Shown piece by piece: positions 37,315 to 46,779 of a stretch of DNA of 64,000 bases. Position numbers and translations under genes: made by a program. Source of the DNA: Cellulomonas sp. Root485 (lineage in GTDB: Bacteria > Actinomycetota > Actinomycetes > Actinomycetales > Cellulomonadaceae); assembly GCF_001426705.1 (NCBI RefSeq), contig NZ_LMFC01000005.1, positions 62,001 to 126,000 of the forward strand, given 5' to 3'. Each line of letters opens with the position of its first letter. The stretch's first letter is position 1. The notes beneath the pieces were generated by a model. It had not been told where the DNA came from and did not search any database. It worked only from the letters and a program-made list of their open reading frames with translations.

Positions 37315-38271
37315 TCAGTGTCCGGCCACCAGGGCCGCGAGGTCGACGTCGGCCGCGGCCACGAGCACGGCGGGACCGGCGAGCTCGACGTGCCCGTCCG
37401 GCAGGACGCGCACGCGGACGGTCCCACCCGGCACGTCCACCAGCCAGACGTCGGGCGCCCCCTGCCCGGCCCACGTGCGGACCGCCAGTGCGGCGGCGCA
37501 CGCACCCGTCCCGCACGACCGGGTCTCCCCGACACCCCGCTCGTGCACGCGCATCCTGACCCGGCCGACCAGCGACCCGTCCGGGGCCTCGTGCTCACCG
37601 AGCGGGACCACGAGCTCGACGTTCGTGCCGTGCGGAGGCACCGGAGTGACCTGGGGCGCCCGCGTGAGGTCGGCCGCGCCCAGCTCGGCCTCGTCACCGA
37701 GCGCGAGGACCACGTGCGGGTTGCCGACGTCGACGCTCAGTCCCGCGCGGGCGACCTCGAGGCCGGCGACGAGGACCTCTGCGTCGGCGCCGTCGCGCAC
37801 GGCCTGCGACCCGCCCGGCAGGTGCCAGCGGCCCATGTCGACGGCGTACCAGACGGCGTCGCCGACACCGGCCGGCACCGGGACGCGACGGACGCGGCGC
37901 ACCCCGGCACGCGTGCCGAGAGCGAGCTCGCCGTCGGCTGCGTCCCACAGTCCGAGGCGTTCCAGGTAGGCGGCGAACACCCGGACCCCGTTGCCGCACA
38001 TCTCCGCGACCGACCCGTCGGCGTTGCGGTAGTCCATGAACCAGCGGGCGTCCGGGTCGTCGGCCAGCGCGGCGACACCTTCGGGCACGTGCTCGCTGGC
38101 GACGACCCGGATGACCCCGTCGCCACCGACACCGGCGCGCCGGTCGGCCAGCCCGCGGACCAGGACGGCCGACAGGTCGACGAGCGCGTCGCGGTCGTCG
38201 AGCAGCACGAAGTCGTTCTGGGTGCCGTGACCCTTGGTCACGTGCAGCGTCGGGGCGGCCACCACGGTCAT
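37315..38271 (-). CDS. dapF: Diaminopimelate epimerase
   Basis: 318-residue PLP-independent racemase making meso-diaminopimelate for lysine and peptidoglycan. Both catalytic Cys are visible: EMCGNGVRVFA (about residue 91) and RSCGTGACAAAL (about 249), with the substrate segment KGHGTQNDFVLLD at the start. It overlaps the miaA stop by 4 nt and is followed by the thioredoxin gene. Confidence 0.96.
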   Translation of the reverse strand: MTVVAAPTLHVTKGHGTQNDFVLLDDRDALVDLSAVLVRGLADRRAGVGGDGVIRVVASEHVPEGVAALADDPDARWFMDYRNADGSVAEMCGNGVRVFAAYLERLGLWDAADGELALGTRAGVRRVRRVPVPAGVGDAVWYAVDMGRWHLPGGSQAVRDGADAEVLVAGLEVARAGLSVDVGNPHVVLALGDEAELGAADLTRAPQVTPVPPHGTNVELVVPLGEHEAPDGSLVGRVRMRVHERGVGETRSCGTGACAAALAVRTWAGQGAPDVWLVDVPGGTVRVRVLPDGHVELAGPAVLVAAADVDLAALVAGH

Positions 38272-39224
38272 GAGCCCAGGCTACGTCGTGGGTCCGGGTC
38301 GTCCGTGGCGAGCCCGAGGTCGCCCGCGTCCGCCGCGGCGACGAGACCGAGTGCGCGCTCGACGAGGTCCGGGTCCTGCGCGTCCAGCCAGTGCACCCGC
38401 GGGTCCCGGCCGAACCAGCCCATCTGCTTGCGCGCGAGCCGACGCGTGCCGGCAGCGACCGCGGCCCGGGCCTCGTCCGGCGGGAGCTCGCCGCGCAGCA
38501 TCGCGAGCACCTCGGCGTACCCCACGGCCCGCGACGCCGTGCGACCGAGGCCGTGCTCGCGCAGGCGCTCGACCTCGTCGACGAGCCCGCGTGACCACAT
38601 CCGCTCGACGCGCTCCGTGATGCGCGCGTCGAGGACCGCCCGGTCGCAGTCCAGGCCGAGCTGGACGGCCGGCACCTCGTAGACGTGCTGCGGGAGGCTC
38701 GCGGAGTACGGGCGTCCGGTGAGCTCGATGACCTCCAGCGCGCGCACGATCCGTCGGGCGTTGCGGGGGCCGATCCCGTCCGCGGCGACCGGGTCCGCGG
38801 CCGCGAGCTCGGCGTGCAGCGCCCGGGCACCCTGGGCCTCGACGCGTGCCTCGAGCCGCGCACGGACCTCGGCGTCGGTCCCGGGGAACTCCATGTGGTC
38901 CAGCAGCGCCCGGACGTACAGGCCCGAGCCGCCGACGGCGACGGACCGGTGGCCGCGCTCCTCGATCTCGCCGAACGCGGTCCGGGCGCGCGCCTGGTAG
39001 TCGGCCACCGAGGCGTCCTCGTGCACGTCCAGGACGTCCAGGAGGTGGTGCGGGACACCCTGGCGCTCGTCGGGCGTGAGCTTCGCGGTGCCGATGTCCA
39101 TGCCCCGGTACAGCTGCATCGCGTCGGCGTTCACCACCTCGCCGCCCAGGGCGTGCGCGAGCGCGAGGCCGAGGTCCGACTTGCCCGTCGCCGTCGGCCC
39201 GACGAGCGCGACCACGAGGGTCAT
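38268..39224 (-). CDS. miaA: tRNA dimethylallyltransferase
   Basis: Adds the isopentenyl group to A37 of tRNAs reading UNN codons, the step before MiaB. 318 residues; VALVGPTATGKSDLGLALA P-loop, catalytic Asp region NADAMQLYRGMDIGTAK, VGGSGLYVRALLD and GRTASRAVGYAEVL. ATG at 39224 lies 5 nt behind the YbjN gene. miaB sits 3 kb away on the same strand in its own unit. Confidence 0.96.
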   Translation of the reverse strand: MTLVVALVGPTATGKSDLGLALAHALGGEVVNADAMQLYRGMDIGTAKLTPDERQGVPHHLLDVLDVHEDASVADYQARARTAFGEIEERGHRSVAVGGSGLYVRALLDHMEFPGTDAEVRARLEARVEAQGARALHAELAAADPVAADGIGPRNARRIVRALEVIELTGRPYSASLPQHVYEVPAVQLGLDCDRAVLDARITERVERMWSRGLVDEVERLREHGLGRTASRAVGYAEVLAMLRGELPPDEARAAVAAGTRRLARKQMGWFGRDPRVHWLDAQDPDLVERALGLVAAADAGDLGLATDDPDPRRSLGS

Positions 39225-39229
39225 CGGCG

Positions 39230-39745
39230 TCAGTCCAGGGTCGGTCGGGCGGGGTCGGTGTAGGCGACAGGCGCCTCGGGTGCAGGCGCCACGGGGACGG
39301 TCGAGACCGCATCGGGGTACTTCTCGTCGAGCCCGGCGAAGAACCGCAGCGCGCTGGCGATCCCGACGGTCAGGTGCAGGTCCAGCTGCTCGTCGGTGAG
39401 GCCGTGCTCGTAGTCGACCGTGTGCTCGGTGTAGACGGCGACCTGCTCGGCCTCGATCCGCACGAACACCTTGGGCCAGACCATGGTCTCGGACCACGCG
39501 TTCGCGCCCAGGAGCACGTTGCCGAACTCGGTGCCGGGGACCTGGCGTGCCCAGCGGCCCCGGACCTGCAGGTACTCCTTCGCGCGGCCCAGGGTGATGA
39601 ACCAGAACGGGTGCCCGTCCCAGCGGCCCACGAGGTCCCCGTCCTTGTCGGTGCCGTAGACGGACCCGCGCGCGTCGAGCCTCTGGGCGACCCGTGCGCT
39701 CGTCAGGGGCGGCAGGATGGCGGGCTCGTGCTCGGCGGGTGACAT
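39230..39745 (-). CDS. YbjN-domain protein, first of three local paralogs
   Basis: 171-residue cytoplasmic protein. Shares with the genes at 40588 and 41181 the core DKDGDLVGRWDGHPFWF, LQVRGRWARQ, VWPKVFVRIE and YEHGLTDEQL. YbjN-like proteins resemble type III secretion chaperones; their role in actinobacteria is unknown. ATG at 39745 has GTGAGG upstream. It is inside the operon ending with miaA, dapF and a thioredoxin. Confidence 0.82.
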   Translation of the reverse strand: MSPAEHEPAILPPLTSARVAQRLDARGSVYGTDKDGDLVGRWDGHPFWFITLGRAKEYLQVRGRWARQVPGTEFGNVLLGANAWSETMVWPKVFVRIEAEQVAVYTEHTVDYEHGLTDEQLDLHLTVGIASALRFFAGLDEKYPDAVSTVPVAPAPEAPVAYTDPARPTLD

Positions 39746-39783
39746 CGGGGCCTCACGGGGTCGGGGACGGACAGCCAGAGACC

Positions 39784-40509
39784 CTACCGGGCGTCCCACA
39801 CGAGCACCTGGTGCTGCGCACCGAGCTCCGTCGACTCCGCCAGCAGGCGCGCACGGATCGGCTGGTCGGCCGCCGCACCGAGGAGCACCTGCCACGGCGC
39901 CCAGCCCCGGACCGCCAGCTCGGCGGCGAGGTCGGCGTCGTCGGCCGCGAGCCGTGCGCGCGCCCCGGGACCGGCGTCGGCGAGGTCGGCCAGCACGCGC
40001 GCGTCGTGGGAGGGCGCCCGCGCGTCGTCCGCGAGGGGGGCGTCGGGTCCGTGCCGGCCGCTGCCCGATCCCACGATGACGAGACCGGTGGGCCCGTCGC
40101 CCACCAGCGTGCGCCCGAGGATGGTCAGCGCCTCGGCGGTCTGGCGTCCGGTGACCTCGACCACCCGCAGACCGGTGTCGCGCCGCGCCCGCGCGAGCAG
40201 GTGCAGCCCGACCGCGCTCGCGACGGCCGGAACGTCGTGTCCGGCCCCCGGGAGCGTCACGGGGTCGACCGGCCACCACACCAGCTCGTCGGGCACCCCG
40301 GCCGCCCCGAGGGACGGACGGACCGTCCCGGCGAGCTCGCGCGGGACCGGCCCGGGCGCCACGACGACAACCGTCTCGACCTCGGCGGCGACCACCTCGG
40401 CCACGGCCGCGACGGCCGCGGTACGGAGCCCGACGAGCACGTCCGCGTCACCGGCGGTCCCGGGAACGAGCAGCGCGGTGTCCGGGACGAGGGCAGCGAC
40501 GACGAGCAT
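39784..40509 (-). CDS. Class III extradiol-dioxygenase-like protein of unknown function
   Basis: 241-residue Ala-rich protein related to the LigB/MEMO fold, equivalent in position to Rv2728c beside miaA in mycobacteria. Visible are VVAALVPDTALLVPG at the start, VVVVAPGPVP, GLHLLARAR, VIVGSGSGRHGPDAPL and a C-terminal PWQVLLGAA. The His ligands of true extradiol dioxygenases are not clearly kept, so I do not assign activity. First gene of a five-gene operon, read from a leaderless promoter. Confidence 0.75.
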   Translation of the reverse strand: MLVVAALVPDTALLVPGTAGDADVLVGLRTAAVAAVAEVVAAEVETVVVVAPGPVPRELAGTVRPSLGAAGVPDELVWWPVDPVTLPGAGHDVPAVASAVGLHLLARARRDTGLRVVEVTGRQTAEALTILGRTLVGDGPTGLVIVGSGSGRHGPDAPLADDARAPSHDARVLADLADAGPGARARLAADDADLAAELAVRGWAPWQVLLGAAADQPIRARLLAESTELGAQHQVLVWDAR

Positions 40510-40515
40510 GCCCCG

Positions 40516-40521
40516 AACCTA
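40516..40521 (-). promoter_or_regulatory. Leaderless -10 (TAGGTT), 6 nt before the start at 40509
   Basis: Heads the extradiol-like - YbjN - miaA - dapF - thioredoxin operon. The divergent promoter at 40575-40580 is also leaderless. Confidence 0.72.
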
Positions 40522-40574
40522 CGCCGGGACGTTCGCCACCCGAATGACGGCACCCCGGTGTGGCCGGGCGCCGG

Positions 40575-40580
40575 TACTGT
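40575..40580 (+). promoter_or_regulatory. Leaderless -10 (TACTGT), 7 nt before the start at 40588
   Basis: TANNNT with 7 nt to the ATG of the second YbjN gene. Confidence 0.7.
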
Positions 40581-40587
40581 CGTGCGC

Positions 40588-41184
40588 ATGGGGTCGCTCG
40601 GGGATCGTGCACGGCGCTGGTGGCAGGGGCGTCCGCGGCCCGCGGCTGCCTCGGACGCGGGCTCCGACCTCGAGCCTGCCGACGACGAGCTGCACGACCG
40701 CGTCGCAGAGCTCCTCGCCCGCGAGCTGGGTGTCGCCGAGCCTGCTGCGGACCTCCCGTCGGACGTGACCCCGGCCCGGATCGCGGCGTGGATGACCAAC
40801 AACCAGTTCAGCTACTTCGTCGACAACGACGGTGACCTGGGCGGTCTGTGGCGGGGCCGGCTCTTCTACTTCTTCCTGTTCGGGGAGAAGTCGGAGATCC
40901 TCCAGGTGCGCGGCCAGTGGCACCGGGAGGTCGCGATCGAGCGGCTCGAGGAGGTGCTCGACGTCTGCAACGAGTGGAACGCCGACCGGATCTGGCCCAA
41001 GGCCTACGTCCGCGTGCGGGACAACGGCCGCGTGCACGTGGTCTCCGAGGTGGCGACCGACCTCGAGCACGGCGCGACGGACGCGCAGCTGAGCCAGATG
41101 CTCTTCTGCGGCCTGTCCACCGGGAGCATGTTCTTCGACGCGCTCGACGAGCGGTACCCCGACCCGGCGGGAGTGGCTCCGTGA
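40588..41184 (+). CDS. YbjN-domain protein, second paralog
   Basis: 198 residues: a charged N-terminal stretch of about 60 residues (DELHDRVAELLARELGV), then the YbjN core with VDNDGDLGGLWRGRLFYF, ILQVRGQWHRE, RIWPKAYVRVRDNG, LEHGATDAQL and a C-terminal FFDALDERYPDP. The stop overlaps the GTG of the third paralog, so the two are co-translated and may form a heterodimer. Function unknown. Confidence 0.83.
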   Translation: MGSLGDRARRWWQGRPRPAAASDAGSDLEPADDELHDRVAELLARELGVAEPAADLPSDVTPARIAAWMTNNQFSYFVDNDGDLGGLWRGRLFYFFLFGEKSEILQVRGQWHREVAIERLEEVLDVCNEWNADRIWPKAYVRVRDNGRVHVVSEVATDLEHGATDAQLSQMLFCGLSTGSMFFDALDERYPDPAGVAP

Positions 41185-41702
41185 GCGGGCCGGGCTGGCT
41201 GCTGCGGGTGCTCGGTGGGCTGCCCAAGCCGACCAAGCGGCCCACGCCCGACGACGAGCCTCCCGCACCGCTGACCCGGGAGCGGATCGCGGACTACCTG
41301 GTGGCCCGCGGCTACCGCTTCGTGGTCGACGACGACGGTGACCTGACGGGCACCTGGGACGGGAGCCGCTTCTGGTTCCTGCTCCTCGGCGAGCAGCAGG
41401 AGATCCTCCAGGTTCGCGGCCGGTGGCACCGGAGCCTGCAGCTCGACCAGCGCGAGATCGCGTCCCTGGCCGTCAACGACTGGAACCGCGAGCGCATCTG
41501 GCCCAAGGCGTACCTGCGCGAGGAGGAGGGTGTGCTCGCCCTCTACAGCGAGGTCTCGGCCGACTTCGAGCCCGGCGTGACCGAGCCCCAGCTGGCGCAG
41601 CTGCTGGCGTGCGGGCTGGGCACGGGGGTGCAGATGTTCTCGTCGCTCGAGGCCGTGCTCCCCCGCGACGACGCACCGCCGCCGGACGTGCCGGACAACT
41701 GA
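41181..41702 (+). CDS. YbjN-domain protein, third paralog
   Basis: 173 residues from a GTG overlapping the preceding stop. Core VDDDGDLTGTWDGSRFWF, ILQVRGRWHRS, RIWPKAYLREEEG, FEPGVTEPQL and MFSSLEAVLP. It lacks the N-terminal extension of the second paralog and is closer in length to the first. Ends 3 nt before the stop of the convergent miaB with no hairpin between. Confidence 0.83.
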   Translation: MSGPGWLLRVLGGLPKPTKRPTPDDEPPAPLTRERIADYLVARGYRFVVDDDGDLTGTWDGSRFWFLLLGEQQEILQVRGRWHRSLQLDQREIASLAVNDWNRERIWPKAYLREEEGVLALYSEVSADFEPGVTEPQLAQLLACGLGTGVQMFSSLEAVLPRDDAPPPDVPDN

Positions 41703-41705
41703 GCG

Positions 41706-43283
41706 TCAGCGGCGCGCGAGCCCGATCGTCGGCAGGCCCAGCACGACCGGCCCGGTCGGGCCGCCGGTACCGCAGGAGTCGCCCGCCCCGGCGTGGCTGT
41801 GCTCGTCCGCACCGTTCTGACGCCGATCCCAGGCGTCGCCGGCCGCCGTGCGTCGCACGGCGAACGTGCCGCCCGTCAGCGCGGAGTCGGCCACGAGGTG
41901 GTACGGCGCGGCGTGCGTGACCGTCACGGACACCAGGTCGCCCGGACGGGGCACGTCGGCACCGTGGTCGGGCAGGGCCAGGTGCACCAGGCGGTTGTCG
42001 GCGGCGCGGCCCGTGACGCGGTGCGTGGCGCCGTCCTTGCGGCCCTCCGCCTCGGCCACCAGCACCTCGACGGTCCGGCCGACCTGCGCCAGGTTCTCCT
42101 CGTGCGCGATGCGGTCCTGCAGGGCGGTCAGACGCAGGAAGCGCTCCTGCACGACGGCCTTGGGCACCTCGTCGGTGAGGTCGAACGCCGGGGTCCCCGG
42201 GCGGGGCGAGTACTGGAACGTGAACGCGGAGGCGAACCGGGACGCCTCCACCACCCGTAGGGTCTCCGCGAAGTCCTCCTCGGTCTCCCCCGGGAAGCCC
42301 ACGATGATGTCCGTGGTGATCGCGGCGTCCGGCATCGCGGCCCGTACGCGCTCGAGGATGCCGAGGAACTTGTCCGACCGGTAGGAGCGGCGCATGGCCC
42401 GCAGGATGCGGTCGGAGCCCGACTGCAACGGCATGTGCAGCTGCGGCATGACCGTCGGCGTCTGCGCCATCGCCTCGATCACGTCGTCCGTGAACGCGGC
42501 CGGGTGCGGGGACGTGAACCGCACCCGTTCGAGGCCCTCGATCGCGCCGGCCGCACGCAGCAACCGGGAGAACGCACCGCGGTCCCCGAACTCGACGCCG
42601 TAGGAGTTCACGTTCTGCCCCAGCAGCGTCACCTCGATGGCGCCCTGCGACACCAGGGCCTCGACCTCCGCGAGGATCTCCCCCGGGCGGCGGTCGCGCT
42701 CCTTGCCGCGCAGGTGCGGGACGATGCAGAAGGTGCAGGTGTTGTTGCAGCCGACGCTGATGGACACCCAGCCCGCGTAGACCGACTCGCGCCGGGTCGG
42801 CAGCGTGCTGGGGAAGACCTTGAGCGACTCCTCGATCTCGACCTGCGCCGCGGCGTTGTGGCGCGCGCGCTCCAGCAGGACCGGCAGGACGTCGAGGTTG
42901 TGCGTGCCGAACACGACGTCGACCCACGGGGCCCGCTCCACGATGCCCGCGCGGTCCTTCTGCGCGAGGCAGCCGCCGACCGCGATCTGCATGCCGGGAC
43001 GCGCCCGCTTGGAGGCGGCGAGCCGGCCGAGGTTGCCGTAGAGCTTGTCGGCCGCGTTCTCCCGGACGGCGCACGTGTTGATGACGATGACGTCCGCGTC
43101 CTCGGCAGCGGCCTGGACCGGGCTCGCGGCGACGTACCCGGCCTGCTCCAGCATGCCGGCCATGTGCTCGGAGTCGTGCACGTTCATCTGGCAGCCGAGG
43201 GTCTTGACCAGGTACGTGCGCGCGACCTCACCGCGCTCGGGTGCGAGGGCGTCAGGCAGGAGGGCAGGCAGGGTCGTGGACAT
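41706..43283 (-). CDS. miaB: tRNA-2-methylthio-N6-dimethylallyladenosine synthase
   Basis: Radical-SAM methylthiotransferase that completes the A37 modification begun by MiaA. 525 residues. The three N-terminal cluster Cys lie in [21 protein letters not shown] and VGGCLAQKD; the radical-SAM CxxxCxxC is [19 protein letters not shown] domain follows ([14 protein letters not shown]). The C-terminal ~50 residues are a Gly-rich non-conserved tail. ATG at 43283; a GTG one codon upstream is 5 nt from a TACCCT -10, so the start may be leaderless. Confidence 0.95.
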   Translation of the reverse strand: MSTTLPALLPDALAPERGEVARTYLVKTLGCQMNVHDSEHMAGMLEQAGYVAASPVQAAAEDADVIVINTCAVRENAADKLYGNLGRLAASKRARPGMQIAVGGCLAQKDRAGIVERAPWVDVVFGTHNLDVLPVLLERARHNAAAQVEIEESLKVFPSTLPTRRESVYAGWVSISVGCNNTCTFCIVPHLRGKERDRRPGEILAEVEALVSQGAIEVTLLGQNVNSYGVEFGDRGAFSRLLRAAGAIEGLERVRFTSPHPAAFTDDVIEAMAQTPTVMPQLHMPLQSGSDRILRAMRRSYRSDKFLGILERVRAAMPDAAITTDIIVGFPGETEEDFAETLRVVEASRFASAFTFQYSPRPGTPAFDLTDEVPKAVVQERFLRLTALQDRIAHEENLAQVGRTVEVLVAEAEGRKDGATHRVTGRAADNRLVHLALPDHGADVPRPGDLVSVTVTHAAPYHLVADSALTGGTFAVRRTAAGDAWDRRQNGADEHSHAGAGDSCGTGGPTGPVVLGLPTIGLARR

Positions 43284-43394
43284 CACCGACAAGGGTACGG
43301 CCGGTCGCCGTGGGCCCCTCACCTGGGGTCTTGCTTGACGGGTACGTTGCCGAACCGTGACCGTCATCGCTCGCCAGATCGGGCAAACCACCCG

Positions 43395-43400
43395 TAGGTT
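43395..43400 (+). promoter_or_regulatory. Leaderless -10 (TAGGTT), 6 nt before the start at 43407
   Basis: Heads the gluABCD operon; no Shine-Dalgarno site before the gluA ATG. Confidence 0.72.
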
Positions 43401-43406
43401 CATCCA

Positions 43407-44189
<783 letters not shown>

Positions 44190-44273
44190 GCCCGACGGGC
44201 CCGACGGGCTCGACCCCACCCCGACCCCACCGAGACCGAACCGACACTGCACACCACACGAAGGGGACACACG

Positions 44274-45143
44274 ATGCGTAGAGGACGACTGGTACTGGCT
44301 CTCGCGGCGGCGGCAACGCTGACGCTCGCCGGCTGTTCGAGCGACGACGGCGGAGACGACACGGACGCCGGCGCGACGAGCGAGGCGACCGAGGAGACCG
44401 GCGGCGCCGAGGGCACCATCAAGATCGGCATCAAGTTCGACCAGCCCGGACTGGGCTACCAGGACGGCAGCGAGTACACCGGGTTCGACGTCGACGTCGC
44501 GAAGTTCGTGGCCGGCGAGCTCGGGTACGGCGAGGACCAGATCGAGTGGGTCCAGGCGCCGTCCGCGCAGCGCGAGACGCTGCTGCAGAACGGCCAGGTC
44601 GACATGATCTTCGCGACCTACTCGATCACCGACAAGCGCAAGGAGGTCGTCTCCTTCGCCGGACCGTACTTCGTCGCCGGTCAGGACCTCCTGGTCGCCG
44701 CGGACGACGACTCCATCAGCGGCCCGGAGGACCTCGAGGGCAAGAACCTCTGCTCGGTCACCGGCTCCACCTCTGCGCAGCGCATCAAGGACGAGTACGC
44801 CACCGGCACCAACCTGCTGGAGCAGCCCGGGTACGCCGAGTGCGTCACCGCGCTGACGGCCGGGACGGTCGACGCCGTCACGACGGACGACATCATCCTG
44901 GCCGGCCTCGCGGCAGTGCCCGCGAACGAGGGCAAGGTCAAGGTCGTCGGCAACCCGTTCTCCGAGGAGAACTACGGCGTCGGCCTCGCGAAGGACAGCG
45001 ACAAGTGCGAGGCCATCAACGAGGCCATCACCAAGATGATCGACGACGGCACCTGGCAGGAGCTGCTCGACAAGAACGTCGGCGCCTCCGGCTACAAGGC
45101 GAACGAGGAGCTCAACCCTCCGACGCCCGCGGCCTGCGCCTGA
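44274..45143 (+). CDS. gluB: Glutamate-binding lipoprotein of the ABC transporter
   Basis: 289 residues: lipoprotein signal MRRGRLVLALAAAATLTLAGC with lipobox LAGC (Cys about residue 21), an acidic Gly/Thr linker, then a periplasmic-binding-protein type fold (IKIGIKFDQPGLGYQDG; GFDVDVAKFVAGELG; YSITDKRKEVVSFAGPYF; TTDDIILAGL). GAAGGGGAC precedes the ATG. Followed by a strong hairpin before gluC that may keep its mRNA more abundant. Confidence 0.94.
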   Translation: MRRGRLVLALAAAATLTLAGCSSDDGGDDTDAGATSEATEETGGAEGTIKIGIKFDQPGLGYQDGSEYTGFDVDVAKFVAGELGYGEDQIEWVQAPSAQRETLLQNGQVDMIFATYSITDKRKEVVSFAGPYFVAGQDLLVAADDDSISGPEDLEGKNLCSVTGSTSAQRIKDEYATGTNLLEQPGYAECVTALTAGTVDAVTTDDIILAGLAAVPANEGKVKVVGNPFSEENYGVGLAKDSDKCEAINEAITKMIDDGTWQELLDKNVGASGYKANEELNPPTPAACA

Positions 45144-45152
45144 CCCGCTGAC

Positions 45153-45191
45153 GGACCGGGGGCTCGCGCACACCGCGCGGGCCCCCGGTCC
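45153..45191 (+). terminator. Intra-operon hairpin between gluB and gluC
   Basis: Left arm GGACCGGGGGCTCGCG pairs with a right arm ending GGCCCCCGGTCC; about 16 bp with one G-U pair. Such hairpins after binding-protein genes act as partial terminators or 3' stabilisers, giving more binding protein than permease. Confidence 0.8.
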
Positions 45192-45232
45192 CTCAGAGCC
45201 CTCCGCGAGCCCTCCGAGAGCAAGGAGCGTCG

Positions 45233-45922
45233 GTGGACGACGGCTTCCTCCAGCAGTACCTGTCGCTGTTCGACGAGTTCGACGTGCTTGCCGCGTTCTG
45301 GGTCAACATCCAGCTGACGTTCTTCGCGGGGATCCTCGCCCTCATCCTCGGCACGGTGCTGGCGACGATGCGGATCTCGCCCGTGCCGAGCCTGCAGTGG
45401 GCGGGGTCGACCTACGTCACGCTCCTGCGCAACACCCCGCTGACGATCATCATGGTCTTCTGCGTGCTCGGGCTCTGGGGGCAGCTGGGCATCACGCTCT
45501 CCCCCGACTTCACGACGAACTTCTTCCGCCTCGCCGTCGTCGGCCTGACCGTCTACCACGCAGCGTTCGTGTGCGAGGCGCTGCGGTCCGGCGTCAACAC
45601 CGTGCCCGTCGGTCAGGCCGAGGCCGCTCGCGCGATCGGCCTGTCGTTCTGGCCCGCCGCCCGGCTGATCATCCTGCCGCAGGCGTTCCGCGGCTCCGTC
45701 GCGCCGCTGGGCAACGTGCTCATCGCACTGACGAAGAACTCGACGGTCGCCGCCGCCGCGTCCGTCGCGGAGGCCTCGAGCCTCATGCGCACCATGATCG
45801 AGTTCCGGCCCGACGTGATCGTCGCGATCTTCCTCACGTTCGCTCTCGGATTCGTCCTCATCGTCGTGCCGATCGGCCTGGCGACCACCGCACTCTCACG
45901 ACGACTGGCGGTGGCCCGATGA
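45233..45922 (+). CDS. gluC: Glutamate ABC transporter permease
   Basis: 229-residue inner-membrane subunit with about five hydrophobic helices and the EAA-type loop VGQAEAARAIGLSFWPAARLIILPQAF. GTG at 45233 after AGCAAGGAGCG. The stop overlaps the gluD ATG. Confidence 0.93.
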   Translation: MDDGFLQQYLSLFDEFDVLAAFWVNIQLTFFAGILALILGTVLATMRISPVPSLQWAGSTYVTLLRNTPLTIIMVFCVLGLWGQLGITLSPDFTTNFFRLAVVGLTVYHAAFVCEALRSGVNTVPVGQAEAARAIGLSFWPAARLIILPQAFRGSVAPLGNVLIALTKNSTVAAAASVAEASSLMRTMIEFRPDVIVAIFLTFALGFVLIVVPIGLATTALSRRLAVAR

Positions 45923-46779
45923 GCACCCTGTTCGACGTCCCCGGCCCCGTCGCCCGCCGACGGATGGTGTGGGTGAACATCGCCGCGACCGTCGTCGTCG
46001 CCGGCATCGGCGTCTGGGTCCTGCTGCGGCTCGGCGACAAGGGCCAGCTCAACCCCGCGCTGTGGAAGCCGTTCCTGACCGCCAGCCCGTGGGTCGACTA
46101 CCTCATCCCGGGGCTGATCGACACGCTCACGGCCGCCGGCATCTCGATCGTGACGTCAGCCGTCTTCGGGTTCGTGTTCGGGCTCGGGCGCCTCTCGCCG
46201 TCCCGGGCGGTGCGCGCCGTCAGCGGCACGATCGTCGAGTTCTTCCGAGCCGTCCCCGTGCTGCTCATGATGATCTTCTTCTACCTCGGCCTCGGGAAGC
46301 TCCAGATCCTCGAACCGTCCGACGTCCCCCTGGTCGCGGTCGTCCTCGGCCTGACGTTCTACAACGGCTCGGTGTTCGCCGAGCTCGTCCGGTCCGGTGT
46401 GCACGGTCTGCCTCGCGGTCAGCGGGAGGCGGCACTCGCGGTCGGCCTGCGCGGCGGCCAGTCGCTGCGGCTGATCGAGGTCCCGCAGGCACTCATCGCG
46501 ATGCTCCCGGCCATCGCCAGCCAGCTCGTGGTCATCCTCAAGGACACGGCCCTCGGGCTCATCGTCACCTACCCGGAGCTGCTCGACGCCGCACGGCGGT
46601 TCGGCTCCGGCAACGGCAACATCCTGCAGGCGCTCGTCGTCGCGGCGCTGATCTTCATCGTCATCAACTACGGGCTGACACGGTTGGCGGACCTGCTGGC
46701 CGGACGCGTCGGCAAGCGCACCGCGGGCAAGCCGCGTGCCGAGGCGCCGAGCCTGGTGGTCGCGACCGGGAACGACTAG
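45919..46779 (+). CDS. gluD: Glutamate ABC transporter permease
   Basis: 286-residue second permease, with an extra N-terminal helix (about 17-38) and the coupling loop LPRGQREAALAVGLRGGQSLRLIEVPQAL. ATG overlaps the gluC stop. Its TAG abuts the rny stop of the opposite strand with no spacer and no hairpin. Confidence 0.93.
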   Translation: MSTLFDVPGPVARRRMVWVNIAATVVVAGIGVWVLLRLGDKGQLNPALWKPFLTASPWVDYLIPGLIDTLTAAGISIVTSAVFGFVFGLGRLSPSRAVRAVSGTIVEFFRAVPVLLMMIFFYLGLGKLQILEPSDVPLVAVVLGLTFYNGSVFAELVRSGVHGLPRGQREAALAVGLRGGQSLRLIEVPQALIAMLPAIASQLVVILKDTALGLIVTYPELLDAARRFGSGNGNILQALVVAALIFIVINYGLTRLADLLAGRVGKRTAGKPRAEAPSLVVATGND

